Shown: positions 54,729-64,000 of the stretch, one piece after another
How positions within the stretch are numbered: the stretch's first letter is position 1
Layout of the letters: each line of letters opens with the position of its first letter
Source of the DNA: Acidithiobacillus acidisediminis
Lineage (GTDB): Bacteria; Pseudomonadota; Gammaproteobacteria; Acidithiobacillales; Acidithiobacillaceae
Length of the DNA: 64,000 nucleotides
Assembly (NCBI RefSeq): GCF_023277115.1
Contig: NZ_JALQCS010000001.1
Coordinates: forward strand, 2,288,001-2,352,000
Direction: 5' to 3'
Notes under the pieces: generated by a model
Seen by the model: only the letters and a program-made list of their open reading frames with translations
Database searches by the model: none
What the model was told of the DNA's origin: nothing
Translations under genes and position numbers: made by a program

Positions 54729-55127
54729 ATGACCCACAAAGCCATTCACATTTTTCTTGCCGCAGCCTTCCTCGTTGCCACCCCTGTCTGGAGCCTTGCT
54801 GCGGATCACACCCTGAGCAATGCAAAAATTGCCCATCTGCAGCGGTCCGCCAAACTCGGCTACGGACCCGCGCAGTACGAGTTGGGCTTGGCCTACGCCG
54901 CTGGTGATGGCCTCCCCCAGAACCTGCAACTTGCGGCATTCTGGTGGCAAAAAGCGGCAGAGAATCTAGATGGCGCCGCGCAATTACAGCTCGGTACAGC
55001 CTACGCCCATGGCTGGGGCGTGCAGAAAAACATGGATCTGGCCATTCACTGGTGGCAAAAGGCAGCACAGGACGGCAACCACGTTGTCGCCGATCAAGCC
55101 CGCTTGCTGCTCGATCAAGCAGCCTGA
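54729..55127 (+). CDS. Exported Sel1-repeat protein
   Basis: 132 residues with a signal peptide (AIHIFLAAAFLVATPVWSLA). Two Sel1 repeats follow: AKLGYGPAQYELGLAYAAGD with DLPQN-type linker to AFWWQKAAE, and GAAQLQLGTAYAHGWGVQKN with AIHWWQKAAQDG. Sel1 repeats mediate protein contacts in the periplasm. Single gene upstream of tRNA-Leu. Confidence 0.85.
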   Translation: MTHKAIHIFLAAAFLVATPVWSLAADHTLSNAKIAHLQRSAKLGYGPAQYELGLAYAAGDGLPQNLQLAAFWWQKAAENLDGAAQLQLGTAYAHGWGVQKNMDLAIHWWQKAAQDGNHVVADQARLLLDQAA

Positions 55128-55157
55128 CCGATCAAGCCCCATCAGGCGGCGCAAGCG

Positions 55158-55186
55158 AGGACAAACCCAAAGCCTGCTGCTATACT
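55158..55186 (+). promoter_or_regulatory. Putative promoter for tRNA-Leu
   Basis: AGGACA at 55158-55163 and TATACT at 55181-55186 with a 17-base spacer and extended TGCTGC before the -10; the tRNA starts ten bases later. Confidence 0.5.
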
Positions 55187-55195
55187 CCTGAGCCT

Positions 55196-55280
55196 GCCCA
55201 AGTGGCGAAATCGGTAGACGCAAGGGACTTAAAATCCCTCGGCTTATGCCGTGCCGGTTCGAGTCCGGCCTTGGGCACCA
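55196..55280 (+). tRNA. tRNA-Leu(UAA)
   Basis: Acceptor GCCCAAG pairs with CTTGGGC, anticodon loop CTTAAAA with anticodon TAA in stem AGGGA/TCCCT, a long variable arm (CGGCTTATGCCG) and a T arm with GGTTCGAGTCC. Encoded ACCA at the 3' end. Fully formed class II tRNA. Confidence 0.97.
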
Positions 55281-55362
55281 CCGTTTATGACCATGGCGAC
55301 TCGGGAACGATTTTGCGCGCCATTAGTCCCATTTTGTAGGGTGGGGTACTTGGGAGCGGCGA

Positions 55363-55647
55363 ATGCAAGTACGCATGGTGGGTATGAAAAAGTTGGCCTG
55401 GTGGCAAAAGCTGGGGGTTTTTGTTGCGCTACTCGCCTTTTCTGCGATTGCCCTGCTATTTTTTGCGGTCTTTCTTGGCCTCCTTGCTGCGACGCTGGTG
55501 TTTTCTAGCCTTTGGGTTCTTTGGCGGCGCTGGCGTCTGCGCCACACTCAACATCTATACCAGGATGGGACTCTACGTGCGGAGTACCGCGAGATTCGGC
55601 GTGGGGAAGAGCAGTTTCCTAGGCGGAATGATTCCGCAAGCGAATAG
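55363..55647 (+). CDS. Small membrane protein, unknown
   Basis: 94 residues with one or two membrane segments (WWQKLGVFVALLAFSAIALL and FFAVFLGLLAATLVFSSLWV) followed by an Arg-rich tail. Start could be the ATG at 55363 or 55384. No family is recognised. The 284 bases to prkA contain nothing I can define. Confidence 0.55.
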   Translation: MQVRMVGMKKLAWWQKLGVFVALLAFSAIALLFFAVFLGLLAATLVFSSLWVLWRRWRLRHTQHLYQDGTLRAEYREIRRGEEQFPRRNDSASE

Positions 55648-55931
55648 TTCCCGTCGCACTATGTTAGTGCATTACTCGCGTCGCCCGCAAAAGGTATCGC
55701 ACCGTTATGGCGCAGCTTTCTCCTGGAGCTGTCCGTAAGCGCACAGTCCTAGCGCATTTTGGCTTCTCCTTCTCGCTCCCTGCCCAATATTGGGGTCTTC
55801 GCGGTCCAAGAGTACCTGGCACAGATATGCTGCTCTCCCAGTGCGACAGGGATTGATAGGGAAACGTCCAGCCCATTTCAACGTCTAAGTTTTATGACCA
55901 GAGGGAAGCCCAAGGGCAAGGAGTGTGTAGT

Positions 55932-57866
55932 ATGACTCTGTTTGACAATTACCAAGAGCGTTTCTTGCAACAGCAAGAAAGTATTCTCTCTCTGGACGAG
56001 TATTTGGAGCTCTGCCAGACCGAACCATTGGCCTACGCCAGTGCAGCCGAACGGATGTTGGCTGCCATCGGCGAACCCCGGATTCTCGATACCCAGGCAG
56101 ACCCGCGTTTGGCGCGCATCTTCATGAACCGGAAACTACTGACCTATCCGGCGTTTGAAGACTTCTATGGGATTGAGGACGCCATTGAAAACCTGGTGGC
56201 GTACTTCCGCCACGCCGCACAGGGGCTGGAAGAACGGAAGCAGATTCTCTATCTGCTGGGCCCGGTGGGTGCCGCCAAGTCCTCCCTTGCGGAGCGCCTC
56301 AAGACACTGATGGAACAACACCCCATTTACTGCCTGGCAGCCCACGGCAAAGTTTCGCCGCTTTTTGAGTCGCCCTTGGGTCTATTCGATCCGCGCGAAG
56401 ATGGGGCCATTTTGGAAGACCGCTATGGCATTCCGCGGCGTGCCCTCCATGGTGTCATGTCTCCCTGGGCGGCAAAACGTCTGCGCGAATTCAATGGTGA
56501 TATTCGGAAGTTTACGGTGCACCGCTTACTCCCCTCGCAATTACATCAAATCGGCATCACCAAGGTGGAGCCTGGCGACGAAAACAATCAGGACATCGCC
56601 AGCTTGGTAGGCAAGGTAGATATCCGCAAGCTGGAAGATTTTTCCCAGGACGATCCCGATGCTTACGCCTACTCCGGCGGTCTGAATGTCGCCAACCAAG
56701 GGGTGCTCGAGTTTGTGGAGATGTTCAAAGCACCCATCAAGATGCTGCATCCGTTGCTGACTGCGACGCAGGAGGGCACCTATAACGGTACGGAAGGCTT
56801 TGGCGCCATGCCCTTTCAGGGGGTTGTGCTCGCCCACAGCAACGAATCCGAATGGTCGGCGTTCCGGAATAATCGACGCAATGAGGCATTCCTCGATCGT
56901 GTCTATATCGTCAAGGTGCCCTACTGCCTGCGCGTTACGGAAGAAACGCGCATCTATCATAAGCTCCTCGAAAACAGCGCCTTGGGCAATGCTCCCTGTG
57001 CGCCGGATACCCTCGATATGCTCGCCCGATTCTCCGTGCTCAGTCGTCTCAAGGAACCGGGCAATAGTAGCCTGTGGTCAAAGATGGAGATTTATGATGG
57101 CAAGACCCTGAAAGACAAGGACCCGAAAGCCAAGAGCCTGCAGGAGTATCACGACGCCGCCGGCGTGGATGAGGGAATGGATGGGATATCGACTCGTTTT
57201 GCCTACAAGATTCTCTCTCGCACCTTCAACTATGATGCCGATGAGGTTGCGGCAAATCCGGTACATCTGCTGCACATCTTGGAAACCCAGATACGCTCAG
57301 AACAGTTCCCCGAAGATCAGGAAAACCGGTATATCGGTTTCTTGAAAACCGAACTGGCACCACGGTATGCCGAGTTCCTTGGCCTGGAAATTCAGAAGGC
57401 ATACCTCGAAAGCTATGGTGAATATGGACAGAACCTCTTTGATCGCTATATTCAGTATGCAGATTTTTGGTTGCAAGACACGGAGTTTCGTGATCCCGAT
57501 ACCGGCCAGTTGCTGGACCGCGCATTGCTCAACGAAGAGTTGGAGAAGATCGAAAAACCGGCAGGCATTGTGAATCCCAAGGATTTCCGCAATGAAGTGG
57601 TAAATTTTGTCTTACGCGCCAAGGCCGCCAATGACGGCGTTGGACCCGCTTGGACCAGCTACGAAAAGCTACGCTCGGTCATCGAAAAGAAGATGTTTGC
57701 CAATACGGAAGATCTTCTTCCGGTAATTTCTTTTGGCAAGAAAAGCTCTTCGGAGGACGAGCGCAAGCACCAGGATTTCGTCAGCCGCATGACTGCGAAG
57801 GGCTACACGGAAAAACAGGTCCGTCTGCTGGTCGACTGGTATATGCGCTATCGCAAGCATCATTGA
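55932..57866 (+). CDS. prkA: PrkA serine/threonine protein kinase
   Basis: 644 residues from MTLFDNYQERFLQ, with AAGGAG eight bases upstream. N-terminal AAA-like domain: Walker A LLGPVGAAKSSLAERL near 108-123, with a C-terminal kinase-like region. PrkA phosphorylates proteins in stress, and in E. coli its homologue YeaG is linked to nitrogen starvation. First of three genes prkA-yeaH-ycgB that always occur together. Confidence 0.95.
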   Translation: MTLFDNYQERFLQQQESILSLDEYLELCQTEPLAYASAAERMLAAIGEPRILDTQADPRLARIFMNRKLLTYPAFEDFYGIEDAIENLVAYFRHAAQGLEERKQILYLLGPVGAAKSSLAERLKTLMEQHPIYCLAAHGKVSPLFESPLGLFDPREDGAILEDRYGIPRRALHGVMSPWAAKRLREFNGDIRKFTVHRLLPSQLHQIGITKVEPGDENNQDIASLVGKVDIRKLEDFSQDDPDAYAYSGGLNVANQGVLEFVEMFKAPIKMLHPLLTATQEGTYNGTEGFGAMPFQGVVLAHSNESEWSAFRNNRRNEAFLDRVYIVKVPYCLRVTEETRIYHKLLENSALGNAPCAPDTLDMLARFSVLSRLKEPGNSSLWSKMEIYDGKTLKDKDPKAKSLQEYHDAAGVDEGMDGISTRFAYKILSRTFNYDADEVAANPVHLLHILETQIRSEQFPEDQENRYIGFLKTELAPRYAEFLGLEIQKAYLESYGEYGQNLFDRYIQYADFWLQDTEFRDPDTGQLLDRALLNEELEKIEKPAGIVNPKDFRNEVVNFVLRAKAANDGVGPAWTSYEKLRSVIEKKMFANTEDLLPVISFGKKSSSEDERKHQDFVSRMTAKGYTEKQVRLLVDWYMRYRKHH

Positions 57867-57896
57867 GCTTGCAAGCAGGCGCGTGGAGGGTTCTGC

Positions 57897-59198
57897 ATGA
57901 GCAGCATCATTGATCGTCGTCTATCGGGATCACGCTCCGACGCGAATCGTGAACGTTTACAGCGACGCGTGCGGGGGCGATTGAAGGAAGCCGTCGAAAA
58001 GATGGGGCGCGCCGGCGCAATCGAGTCGTTGAGCAAAGGCGACAAGGCGGTGGTCATCCCGGGCAACGATTTGCACGAGCCCAGTTTTCGTCGCGATCCG
58101 AGCCAGGGTTCCTGGGATCGCGTTTTCCCCGGCAACAAGAGCTTTCATCGCGGCGACGAAATCCCGAAAGGCGGCGGCGGTGGACAATCCGGTCGAGAGG
58201 GCGCACCCGACGGGGAAGGGGATGACGTCCTTGGCGTTCTGTTGTCTCCAGATGAGTTTCTCGACCTGCTCTTCGACGGTCTTTCCCTCCCCGATTTACG
58301 ACTGGGAACCGGCGGTGAGATAGAGGCCGAGCAGTGGCACCGCAGCGGCTTCGTGCGCGACGGCAGCCCCTCCCGCATGCATGTGTCACGCACCATGCGC
58401 GCGGCCCGAGCCCGGCGTCTTGCCTTGCGAGCGGGCAAGCGCAAGGCGTTGGAAGAGTACCAAAAAGAACGCGACGTTCTGCAGCAAGAAATCATCGCGC
58501 GCCGGAAGAAAAAGGCTGATGTCAGTATTGAAGAAGAACGGTTACGGCAACTTGACGAACAGATTTCCGTATTGCAGCGCAAAATCCGCGCGATACCCTT
58601 CATTGACGATTCCGATCTTCGCTTTGCTCATATCGACCGACAAATGCAGCCCCGCAGTCAAGCGGTGATGCTTTGTGTCATGGATGTCTCTGGCAGCATG
58701 GGAGAAACGGAAAAGGATTTGTCCAAGCGCTTTTTCCTCCTGCTATACCTGTTCCTGCAGCGACAATATCGGAATGTACAGATTGTTTTTATCAAGCATC
58801 ACAGTGTTGCTCAGGAATGCACGGAAAAGGAATTTTTTGCCGCCCGCGAGGGTGGTGGAACTTTGGTCTCCCCTGCCTTGGTGCTGGCGGAAGAAATCAT
58901 TTCTGCACGTTTCCCCGCGAGCGACTGGAACGTATATTTGGCGCAGGCATCAGACGGCGACAATTACTTTGCCGATAATGTCGTGGTAGAGGAAACGTCC
59001 CAACGTCTATTGGAGGAGTTACGCGGCTTTTATTATCTGGAGGTGAACCGCGATGATGAAAGCCATCTCCTGCAGCTCTATCAAGAACTCCAGGAGCAGT
59101 ATCCGCAATTGGTTTGCACGCGGGCACAGCAGCGTGAGGATGTGTATCCATTGTTCCGTGAACTGTTTTCCAAATCGCAGGTGAAAGAACATGTCTAA
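57897..59198 (+). CDS. YeaH/UPF0229 family protein with VWA-like domain
   Basis: 433 residues. Ends of the sequence show a VWA-like fold: MLCVMDVSGSMGETEKDLSK (MIDAS DxSxS) near residue 260, KHHSVAQECTEKEFF, and RFPASDWNVYLAQASDGDNY (in part). Middle is charged and Arg-rich. Function unknown; encoded between prkA and spoVR, and it is thought to work with PrkA. Start ATG 30 bases after prkA; overlaps next gene by 8 bases. Confidence 0.93.
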   Translation: MSSIIDRRLSGSRSDANRERLQRRVRGRLKEAVEKMGRAGAIESLSKGDKAVVIPGNDLHEPSFRRDPSQGSWDRVFPGNKSFHRGDEIPKGGGGGQSGREGAPDGEGDDVLGVLLSPDEFLDLLFDGLSLPDLRLGTGGEIEAEQWHRSGFVRDGSPSRMHVSRTMRAARARRLALRAGKRKALEEYQKERDVLQQEIIARRKKKADVSIEEERLRQLDEQISVLQRKIRAIPFIDDSDLRFAHIDRQMQPRSQAVMLCVMDVSGSMGETEKDLSKRFFLLLYLFLQRQYRNVQIVFIKHHSVAQECTEKEFFAAREGGGTLVSPALVLAEEIISARFPASDWNVYLAQASDGDNYFADNVVVEETSQRLLEELRGFYYLEVNRDDESHLLQLYQELQEQYPQLVCTRAQQREDVYPLFRELFSKSQVKEHV

Positions 59199-60672
59199 TC
59201 TGCTCTTTACCGATAACGATTGGTCTTTCTCCCGCCTCGACGCGGTAGACCGCGCCTGCGCCAAGATCGCTCAGGAAGAACTGGGGTTAGACACCTATCC
59301 CAACCAACTGGAGTTGATCAGTGCTGAACAGATGCTGGATGCCTATGCCTCCATTGGCCTGCCGGTATATTACGCCCATTGGTCGTTTGGCAAACAACAC
59401 GCACTGGAATCGGGGCAATACAAACGTGGCGAGATGGGGCTTGCCTACGAACTGGTGATCAATAGCAACCCTTGCATCAGTTATCTCATGGAAGAAAATA
59501 CCATGACGATGCAAACGCTGGTCATTGCTCACGCGGCATATGGCCACAATGCGTTTTTCAAAAACAATATATTCTTTCAGCAATGGACAGACGCGGAAGG
59601 TATCCTCGACTACCTGAGCTTTGCCCAATCCTATATCGCTGCCTGCGAGGAGCGTTATGGAGTCCAGGAAGTCAGTGCTGTGCTCGACGCTGCCCATGCC
59701 ATTGCAAAAAATGGCATAGATCGGGCGCGTCGTCCGCGCCGCCTTTCCGCCCGCGAAGAGGAAGCCAGACGTCAGGAGAGGGAAACCTATCTCGAGCAAC
59801 AACTCTCTGCACTCTGGAGCACGCTGCCACCGCCAACAAATGATAGTCCCAGACCAGAACCTTCGCGTTTCCCCGCGGAACCACAGGAGAACCTGCTCTA
59901 TTTCATTGAAAAAAATGCGCCCCAGATGGCCAATTGGCAGCGGGAAATTTTACGGATCGTGCGCAAGATCAATCAATATTTATATCCGCAAGGCCAGACC
60001 AAGATCATGAATGAAGGCTTTGCCTGTTTCGTTCATTATTACATCATGCATCGCCTGCATGAAACCCGGCAGATCTCTGATGGCAGTCTACTGGAGTTTT
60101 ACGCCAGCCACACGGCTGTCGTTTTTCAGCCCGATTATGATGATCCACGTTACAACGGCATCAATCCCTATGCCCTGGGTTTTGCCGTTTTCCGTGATAT
60201 TCAAAGGATTTGCCTGCAACCCACGGACGAGGACCGACGATTTTTTCCCTTCGCTGGGGATCCAGACTGGAAAAAGCAAATTCTCTTTGCCATGCGCGAA
60301 TTCCGCGACGAGAGTTTTCTGTTGCAATATCTCTCGCCGAAAGTCATCCGCGACCTGCACCTCTTCGCACTGCACAGCGATCCAGATGCGGATGTCTATC
60401 GCGTCTCGGCGATCCATGACGATGCCGGCTACCGCGCGATTCGGGAGCATTTGGCACAGCAGGTTGCGGAGAGCAGCCGCCCGCCCAACATTGTGGTTGA
60501 TCGGGTGGATCGCTGGGGCGACCGCCACCTGGATCTACGCCAACTCGATAATGCAGCACTGCTGGAAGGCGAGACGCGGAGCACCCTGCGCATGATTCGT
60601 CGACTGTGGGGCTACGACGTGTTTCTGTACCCGCACGACGCAGATACCCCCTGGTCTGCCCAAGACCACTGA
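59191..60672 (+). CDS. SpoVR family protein (YcgB-like)
   Basis: 493 residues with family motifs LISAEQMLDAYASIGLPVYY (first 20) near 42-61, HWSFGKQ, LAYELVINSNPCISYLMEEN (in part), HAAYGHNAFFKNN, EGFACFVHYYIMHRLHE (in part), NPYALGFAVFRDIQRIC. SpoVR is needed for spore cortex in Bacillus, but in non-spore bacteria it is of unknown function and linked to PrkA. Third gene of the operon. Confidence 0.94.
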   Translation: MSNLLFTDNDWSFSRLDAVDRACAKIAQEELGLDTYPNQLELISAEQMLDAYASIGLPVYYAHWSFGKQHALESGQYKRGEMGLAYELVINSNPCISYLMEENTMTMQTLVIAHAAYGHNAFFKNNIFFQQWTDAEGILDYLSFAQSYIAACEERYGVQEVSAVLDAAHAIAKNGIDRARRPRRLSAREEEARRQERETYLEQQLSALWSTLPPPTNDSPRPEPSRFPAEPQENLLYFIEKNAPQMANWQREILRIVRKINQYLYPQGQTKIMNEGFACFVHYYIMHRLHETRQISDGSLLEFYASHTAVVFQPDYDDPRYNGINPYALGFAVFRDIQRICLQPTDEDRRFFPFAGDPDWKKQILFAMREFRDESFLLQYLSPKVIRDLHLFALHSDPDADVYRVSAIHDDAGYRAIREHLAQQVAESSRPPNIVVDRVDRWGDRHLDLRQLDNAALLEGETRSTLRMIRRLWGYDVFLYPHDADTPWSAQDH

Positions 60673-60729
60673 GCTTTCCCCAGTTTTTTGCTATGCTCAG
60701 CCGCTGCAGACGCAGTGGTGAGACTCTAC

Positions 60730-60942
60730 ATGAAGCAAAAACGGACGCCTCCTCGATTGGGATGGCAAGGGCTGATCTACCTCTCGATCCCCTGCATTGC
60801 TGTGCTGGCGGTTCCCCTCTATAACCGCGCCAGCCCGAGCCTGTTTGGCATCCCCTTCTTCTATTGGTGGCAAATTGTTTGGGTTCCGCTGTCGGGTGTC
60901 TTTCTCTTTCTCGCCTACCGGCGTTACCAGACGAGAGATTGA
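60730..60942 (+). CDS. DUF3311 small membrane protein
   Basis: 70 residues from MKQKRTPPRLGWQ. Two membrane helices and the family motif PLYNRASPSLFGIPFFYWWQ. DUF3311 proteins are almost always encoded directly before a sodium:solute symporter, as here (four bases gap), and are probably a small subunit. Confidence 0.9.
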   Translation: MKQKRTPPRLGWQGLIYLSIPCIAVLAVPLYNRASPSLFGIPFFYWWQIVWVPLSGVFLFLAYRRYQTRD

Positions 60943-60946
60943 GTAG

Positions 60947-62488
60947 ATGCAGAAGCCTACCGCAATCATCGTCTTTGTTGCCTTTTTTCTCTTCATTGCC
61001 CTGCTGGGATTTCTTTCCGCGCGGTGGCAGCGCGGCGACCTGAGTCAGTTACACGAATGGGGACTTGGGGGTCGGCGATTTGGCGCCTGGATCACCTGGT
61101 TTCTGATCGGCGGCGACCTCTACACCGCCTATACCTTTATCGCAGTGCCCGCGCTGGTATTTGGCGCCGGTGCACTGGGCTTTTTTGCCCTGCCCTACAC
61201 GGTATTGGTCTATCCCTTGGTCTTTGCGGTGTTGCCCCGCCTGTGGGTGATTGCAAAGCACCACAATTTCATCACCACGGCAGATTTTGTGGCCGCACGC
61301 TACGATAGTCCCTTGTTGGCTTTGGCCATCGCCATCACCGGCATCATCGCGACCATGCCTTACATTGCTCTGCAATTGGTGGGTATCGAGGTGGTCATCG
61401 GCGGCCTCGGTTTTCCCACCCAAGGGATTGTGGGCGAATTACCGCTGATCGTGGCCTTTGTCGTTCTCGCCACCTTCACCTATACCAGCGGCTTACGTGC
61501 TCCGGCCTCCATCGCCATCGTCAAGGATGTATTGGTCTACATCACGGTGCTGGCATTGGTCGTAGTCGTACCCTGGAAACTCGGTGGCTTCGGCAAAATC
61601 TTTGCGGCCATTCCTAGCCACCAGCTCTATCTTCCCGCCATCCATGCCGGCAATTTTGGCTTGCAGTCCTTTTATTTTAGCTTGGCCCTGGGCTCGGCCT
61701 TGGCCCTTATGCTGTATCCGCATGCCAGCACCGCCGTGCTCTCGGCCAAGGGCCCCAAGACCCTGCGTCGCAATTGGATTTTCCTGCCGGCCTATTCCTT
61801 TGTGTTAGGGCTGATCGCCCTGCTTGGCTATATGGCCTATGCTGCGAAATTGCCAAACAATCCGGCGCTCGCCCCCTACTTTCACCAGTATGGACCGCAA
61901 TTCGCCATGCCTGGCCTGCTATTGCAGTATTTTCCCGGTTATTTCGTAGGTATTGGGTTTGCTGCGGTAGCGATAGGCGCCTTGGTTCCCGCGGCGATCA
62001 TGTCGATTGCCGCCGCCAACCTGTTCACCCGCAATATTTACCGTGCATATATTCGCCCTAACTGTGATGCACGACAGGAAACGCAAGTCGCAAAACTGGT
62101 TTCTCTGGTGGTGAAATTTGGTGCCCTTTTGTTTATTTTGCTGCTCCCCATGCATTTTGCCATCCAATTGCAACTCTTGGGTGGTGTCCTGATCTTACAA
62201 ACCCTGCCTGCGATCGTCGGTGGTATTTATACACGCTGGTTTGATCCTCGGGCATTGCTCCTGGCTTGGGCCATTGCCCTGGCTTGGGCAATTTGGGCCG
62301 CATCGCTGACCGGCTTTCAAAAGTCGGGCTACGCGTTGCATCTGTTGGGGTGGGTGATCCCCGGGTATATTGGCTTGTATGCATTGCTACTGAATTTTTT
62401 GGTGGCGTCTCTTGCTACGCTGGCCCTGCGTGCGAGCGGGCGTCATTCCGTACGTGACCATACCGATACCGCGGCCTATCGAGAGTAA
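60947..62488 (+). CDS. Sodium:solute symporter (SSS) family
   Basis: 513 residues, about 13 membrane segments. N-terminal ALLGFLSARWQRGDLSQLHEW then WGLGGRRFGAWITWFLIGGD, and FTYTSGLRAPASIAIVKDV, are typical of SSS (MctP-like) carriers. Solute likely a monocarboxylate or other organic acid; with DUF3311 it forms the familiar pair. In an acidophile, uptake of organic acids could serve mixotrophy; that is inference. Confidence 0.9.
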   Translation: MQKPTAIIVFVAFFLFIALLGFLSARWQRGDLSQLHEWGLGGRRFGAWITWFLIGGDLYTAYTFIAVPALVFGAGALGFFALPYTVLVYPLVFAVLPRLWVIAKHHNFITTADFVAARYDSPLLALAIAITGIIATMPYIALQLVGIEVVIGGLGFPTQGIVGELPLIVAFVVLATFTYTSGLRAPASIAIVKDVLVYITVLALVVVVPWKLGGFGKIFAAIPSHQLYLPAIHAGNFGLQSFYFSLALGSALALMLYPHASTAVLSAKGPKTLRRNWIFLPAYSFVLGLIALLGYMAYAAKLPNNPALAPYFHQYGPQFAMPGLLLQYFPGYFVGIGFAAVAIGALVPAAIMSIAAANLFTRNIYRAYIRPNCDARQETQVAKLVSLVVKFGALLFILLLPMHFAIQLQLLGGVLILQTLPAIVGGIYTRWFDPRALLLAWAIALAWAIWAASLTGFQKSGYALHLLGWVIPGYIGLYALLLNFLVASLATLALRASGRHSVRDHTDTAAYRE

Positions 62489-62498
62489 AAGTTTGCGC

Positions 62499-62527
62499 TT
62501 GACAATGGCTATCCACCCCCGAACAAT
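62499..62527 (+). promoter_or_regulatory. Putative promoter for folD
   Basis: TTGACA at 62499-62504 (consensus -35), 17-base spacer, AACAAT at 62522-62527. Leads to a leader of about 90 bases before folD. Confidence 0.5.
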
Positions 62528-62566
62528 CTCGATCACTATTCCATACCTTACCCATAGAGGGATTGC

Positions 62567-62629
62567 ATGCACGCCCTAGATCGCCCACTTGCTCCGCGCC
62601 TTCCGGTTTCTGAGGAGGTCGGCAAATGA
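62567..62629 (+). CDS. Possible 20-codon leader ORF coupled to folD
   Basis: ATG at 62567 after GAGGG, reading [20 protein letters not shown] and stopping at TGA that overlaps the folD ATG (ATGA). The folD ribosome-binding site (GAGGAGG) lies inside it. Arrangement suggests translational coupling; the peptide itself has no recognisable motif, so it may be chance. Confidence 0.3.
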   Translation: MHALDRPLAPRLPVSEEVGK

Positions 62630-63489
62630 CCGCGATCCGAATCGATGGCAAGGCGGTTGCGCAACGGCTGCGCGAGCAAAGCAGGGGTGCGGTGGAAGCC
62701 TTCCGCGCCCGGCATGATCGGGCACCCGGCCTTGCCGTGATTCTGGTGGGCACCGATCCCGCCTCGCAGATCTACGTACAACACAAGCAAAACGCCTGCA
62801 AACAGGTGGGTATCGAGTCCCATGCTCAAATTCTCGCCGGCGATAGCGACCCCGCACAGTTACTGGCGGAAATTGCGCGTTGCAATGCCGATGATCATAT
62901 CGATGGCATTCTGGTTCAGCTCCCTTTGCCCGCACAGTTCGACGCCGAGGCGATGATTGAAGCCATCTCCGTCCACAAGGATGTCGATGGATTCCATCCC
63001 TACAATGTCGGGCGCTTGGCGTTGCGTGCGCCCACCCTGCGCTCCTGTACCCCCGCCGGGATCATGACGCTGCTGGCGGAATATCAAGTCCCGGTCAAAG
63101 GGCGGGAAGCGGTCATTGTTGGCGCCTCCAACATCGTCGGGCGGCCCATGGCGCTGGAATTGTTGTTGGCGGGAGCGACGGTAACGGTTTGTCATCGCTT
63201 TACCGAAAATCTTGCCGCCCATGTCGAGCGCGCCGATATTGTTGTCGCTGCGGCGGGCAAGCCAGGACTGATTCGTGGATCGTGGATCAAACCGGGAGCA
63301 GCGGTGATTGATGTCGGCATCAATCGTTTGGCAGATGGGAGCTTGGCCGGAGATGTCGAGTTTGCCGAAGCGGCGGAGCGCGCGGGATGGATCACCCCGG
63401 TCCCCGGCGGCGTTGGCCCGATGACCGTCGCCACGCTGCTCCAAAACACCGTGCATGCCGCGCAAACACGTCTCGAGGGCAAGGTATGA
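62626..63489 (+). CDS. folD: FolD, methylenetetrahydrofolate dehydrogenase/cyclohydrolase
   Basis: 287 residues. Family motifs: [20 protein letters not shown] (YxxxK, catalytic Lys), [27 protein letters not shown], and C-terminal VIDVGIN and GDVEF. It interconverts methylene-, methenyl- and formyl-tetrahydrofolate with NADP. Preceded by GAGGAGG. Its stop overlaps the ppk start. Confidence 0.97.
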   Translation: MTAIRIDGKAVAQRLREQSRGAVEAFRARHDRAPGLAVILVGTDPASQIYVQHKQNACKQVGIESHAQILAGDSDPAQLLAEIARCNADDHIDGILVQLPLPAQFDAEAMIEAISVHKDVDGFHPYNVGRLALRAPTLRSCTPAGIMTLLAEYQVPVKGREAVIVGASNIVGRPMALELLLAGATVTVCHRFTENLAAHVERADIVVAAAGKPGLIRGSWIKPGAAVIDVGINRLADGSLAGDVEFAEAAERAGWITPVPGGVGPMTVATLLQNTVHAAQTRLEGKV

Positions 63490-64000
63490 CGGAGACCCCT
63501 ACCCCCTCTCTCAGCGACCCCAGTCTCTATTTCAATCGTGACCTGAGCATCCTGGAATTCAATCGTCGCGTCCTCGCCCTCGCCGATGATGATCAGATCC
63601 CCCTGCTGGAACGATTGCGTTTTCTCACCATCGTCTCCAGCAATCTTGATGAATTCTTTGAAGTGCGTTTTGCTGGGGTCATGCAGCGGCGCAAATATGG
63701 TGCTGGCCCCCTGGGTCCGGATGGTTTGGGTCCGGAAGAGGAAATGCGAGCCGTATCGGCGGTGGCCCATCAAATCATTGCCGCACAATACCGATGCTTG
63801 AATGAACGGCTCATTCCCGCCCTCAGTTCTGAGGGAATTCACTTGCTGCGTCGGCGCGAATGGAAGGCGGCACAGAAACGCTGGGTGGCGGAGTATTTTC
63901 GCGCCGAGGTTCAGCCGCTTCTAACGCCGTTGAGTCTGGATCCGGCGCATCCCTTTCCCAAGGTCCAGAATAAGGGACTGAATTTTGCCATCGTGTTGGA
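63486..64000 (+). CDS. ppk: Polyphosphate kinase, N-terminal part (runs off window)
   Basis: 171 codons are visible, starting [20 protein letters not shown], with the PPK1 N-terminal pattern [45 protein letters not shown] and the HPFP..NKGLNFA region. PPK1 makes polyphosphate from ATP. The ATG overlaps the folD stop (ATGA). Catalytic His residues lie beyond the window. Confidence 0.95.
   Translation, partial: MTETPTPSLSDPSLYFNRDLSILEFNRRVLALADDDQIPLLERLRFLTIVSSNLDEFFEVRFAGVMQRRKYGAGPLGPDGLGPEEEMRAVSAVAHQIIAAQYRCLNERLIPALSSEGIHLLRRREWKAAQKRWVAEYFRAEVQPLLTPLSLDPAHPFPKVQNKGLNFAIVL

Overview
The window reads as chromosomal DNA of a chemolithoautotrophic, acid-tolerant proteobacterium, most likely an Acidithiobacillus species. 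This is inferred from gene content and resemblance: a sulfide:quinone oxidoreductase with Cys128/160/356 in the register of the A. ferrooxidans enzyme, a sulfite-type TDT transporter, an acid-shock-like Lys-rich exported protein, and the familiar scpAB-trpS, glnD-hflD and prkA-yeaH-ycgB blocks. No 16S or other species marker is present.

1 to about 18,530 is a mobile region with every recognisable gene on the minus strand. Its outer boundary is a 3' fragment of a tRNA-Thr(TGT) gene at 18,481-18,530, the usual scar of a tyrosine-recombinase island or ICE; the other end and the integrase lie outside. Inside it sits one end of a Tn7-type transposon (1 to about 9,467) with a complete tnsA-B-C-D-E set, three 20-bp repeats that look like TnsB sites, and cargo that includes a PilZ-domain protein. 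The rest of the island (9.5-18.3 kb) carries SSB, a TraR/DksA zinc finger, a DUF4942 DNA methylase, a family-4-like uracil-DNA glycosylase, small membrane proteins, a UvrD-like helicase, an AT-rich MNT/HEPN toxin-antitoxin pair, a PLD-family protein and an IS5-type remnant. Two repeated promoter-proximal motifs (box A, five copies; box B, three copies) precede these genes and look like an island-wide regulatory code.

18.6-31 kb: divergent oxyR/katG with a perfect 15-bp palindrome, ecsC-like gene, TDT transporter facing a LysR regulator, sfsA-map-glnD-hflD in tight succession, an endonuclease III-like glycosylase and rluB. 31-41.6 kb: sqr, scpB/scpA/trpS/site-2 protease/yciO on the minus strand, then a queC-like gene, a ferritin-like diiron protein and an MscS channel on the plus strand, and proB. 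41.9-54.2 kb: putA, the SOS mutagenesis cassette lexA-imuA-imuB-dnaE2 behind a perfect LexA box, a TRIC-type channel, an SDR oxidoreductase and an ABC exporter. 54.3-64 kb: Asr-like protein, Sel1 protein, tRNA-Leu(UAA), prkA-yeaH-ycgB, a DUF3311/sodium:solute symporter pair, folD and the start of ppk.

The most unusual points are a TnsD whose zinc-finger second Cys is Tyr, the repeated island promoter motifs, an SSB whose acidic tip is not at the C terminus, and a glnD reading frame with no ATG, GTG or TTG start upstream of its catalytic motif.
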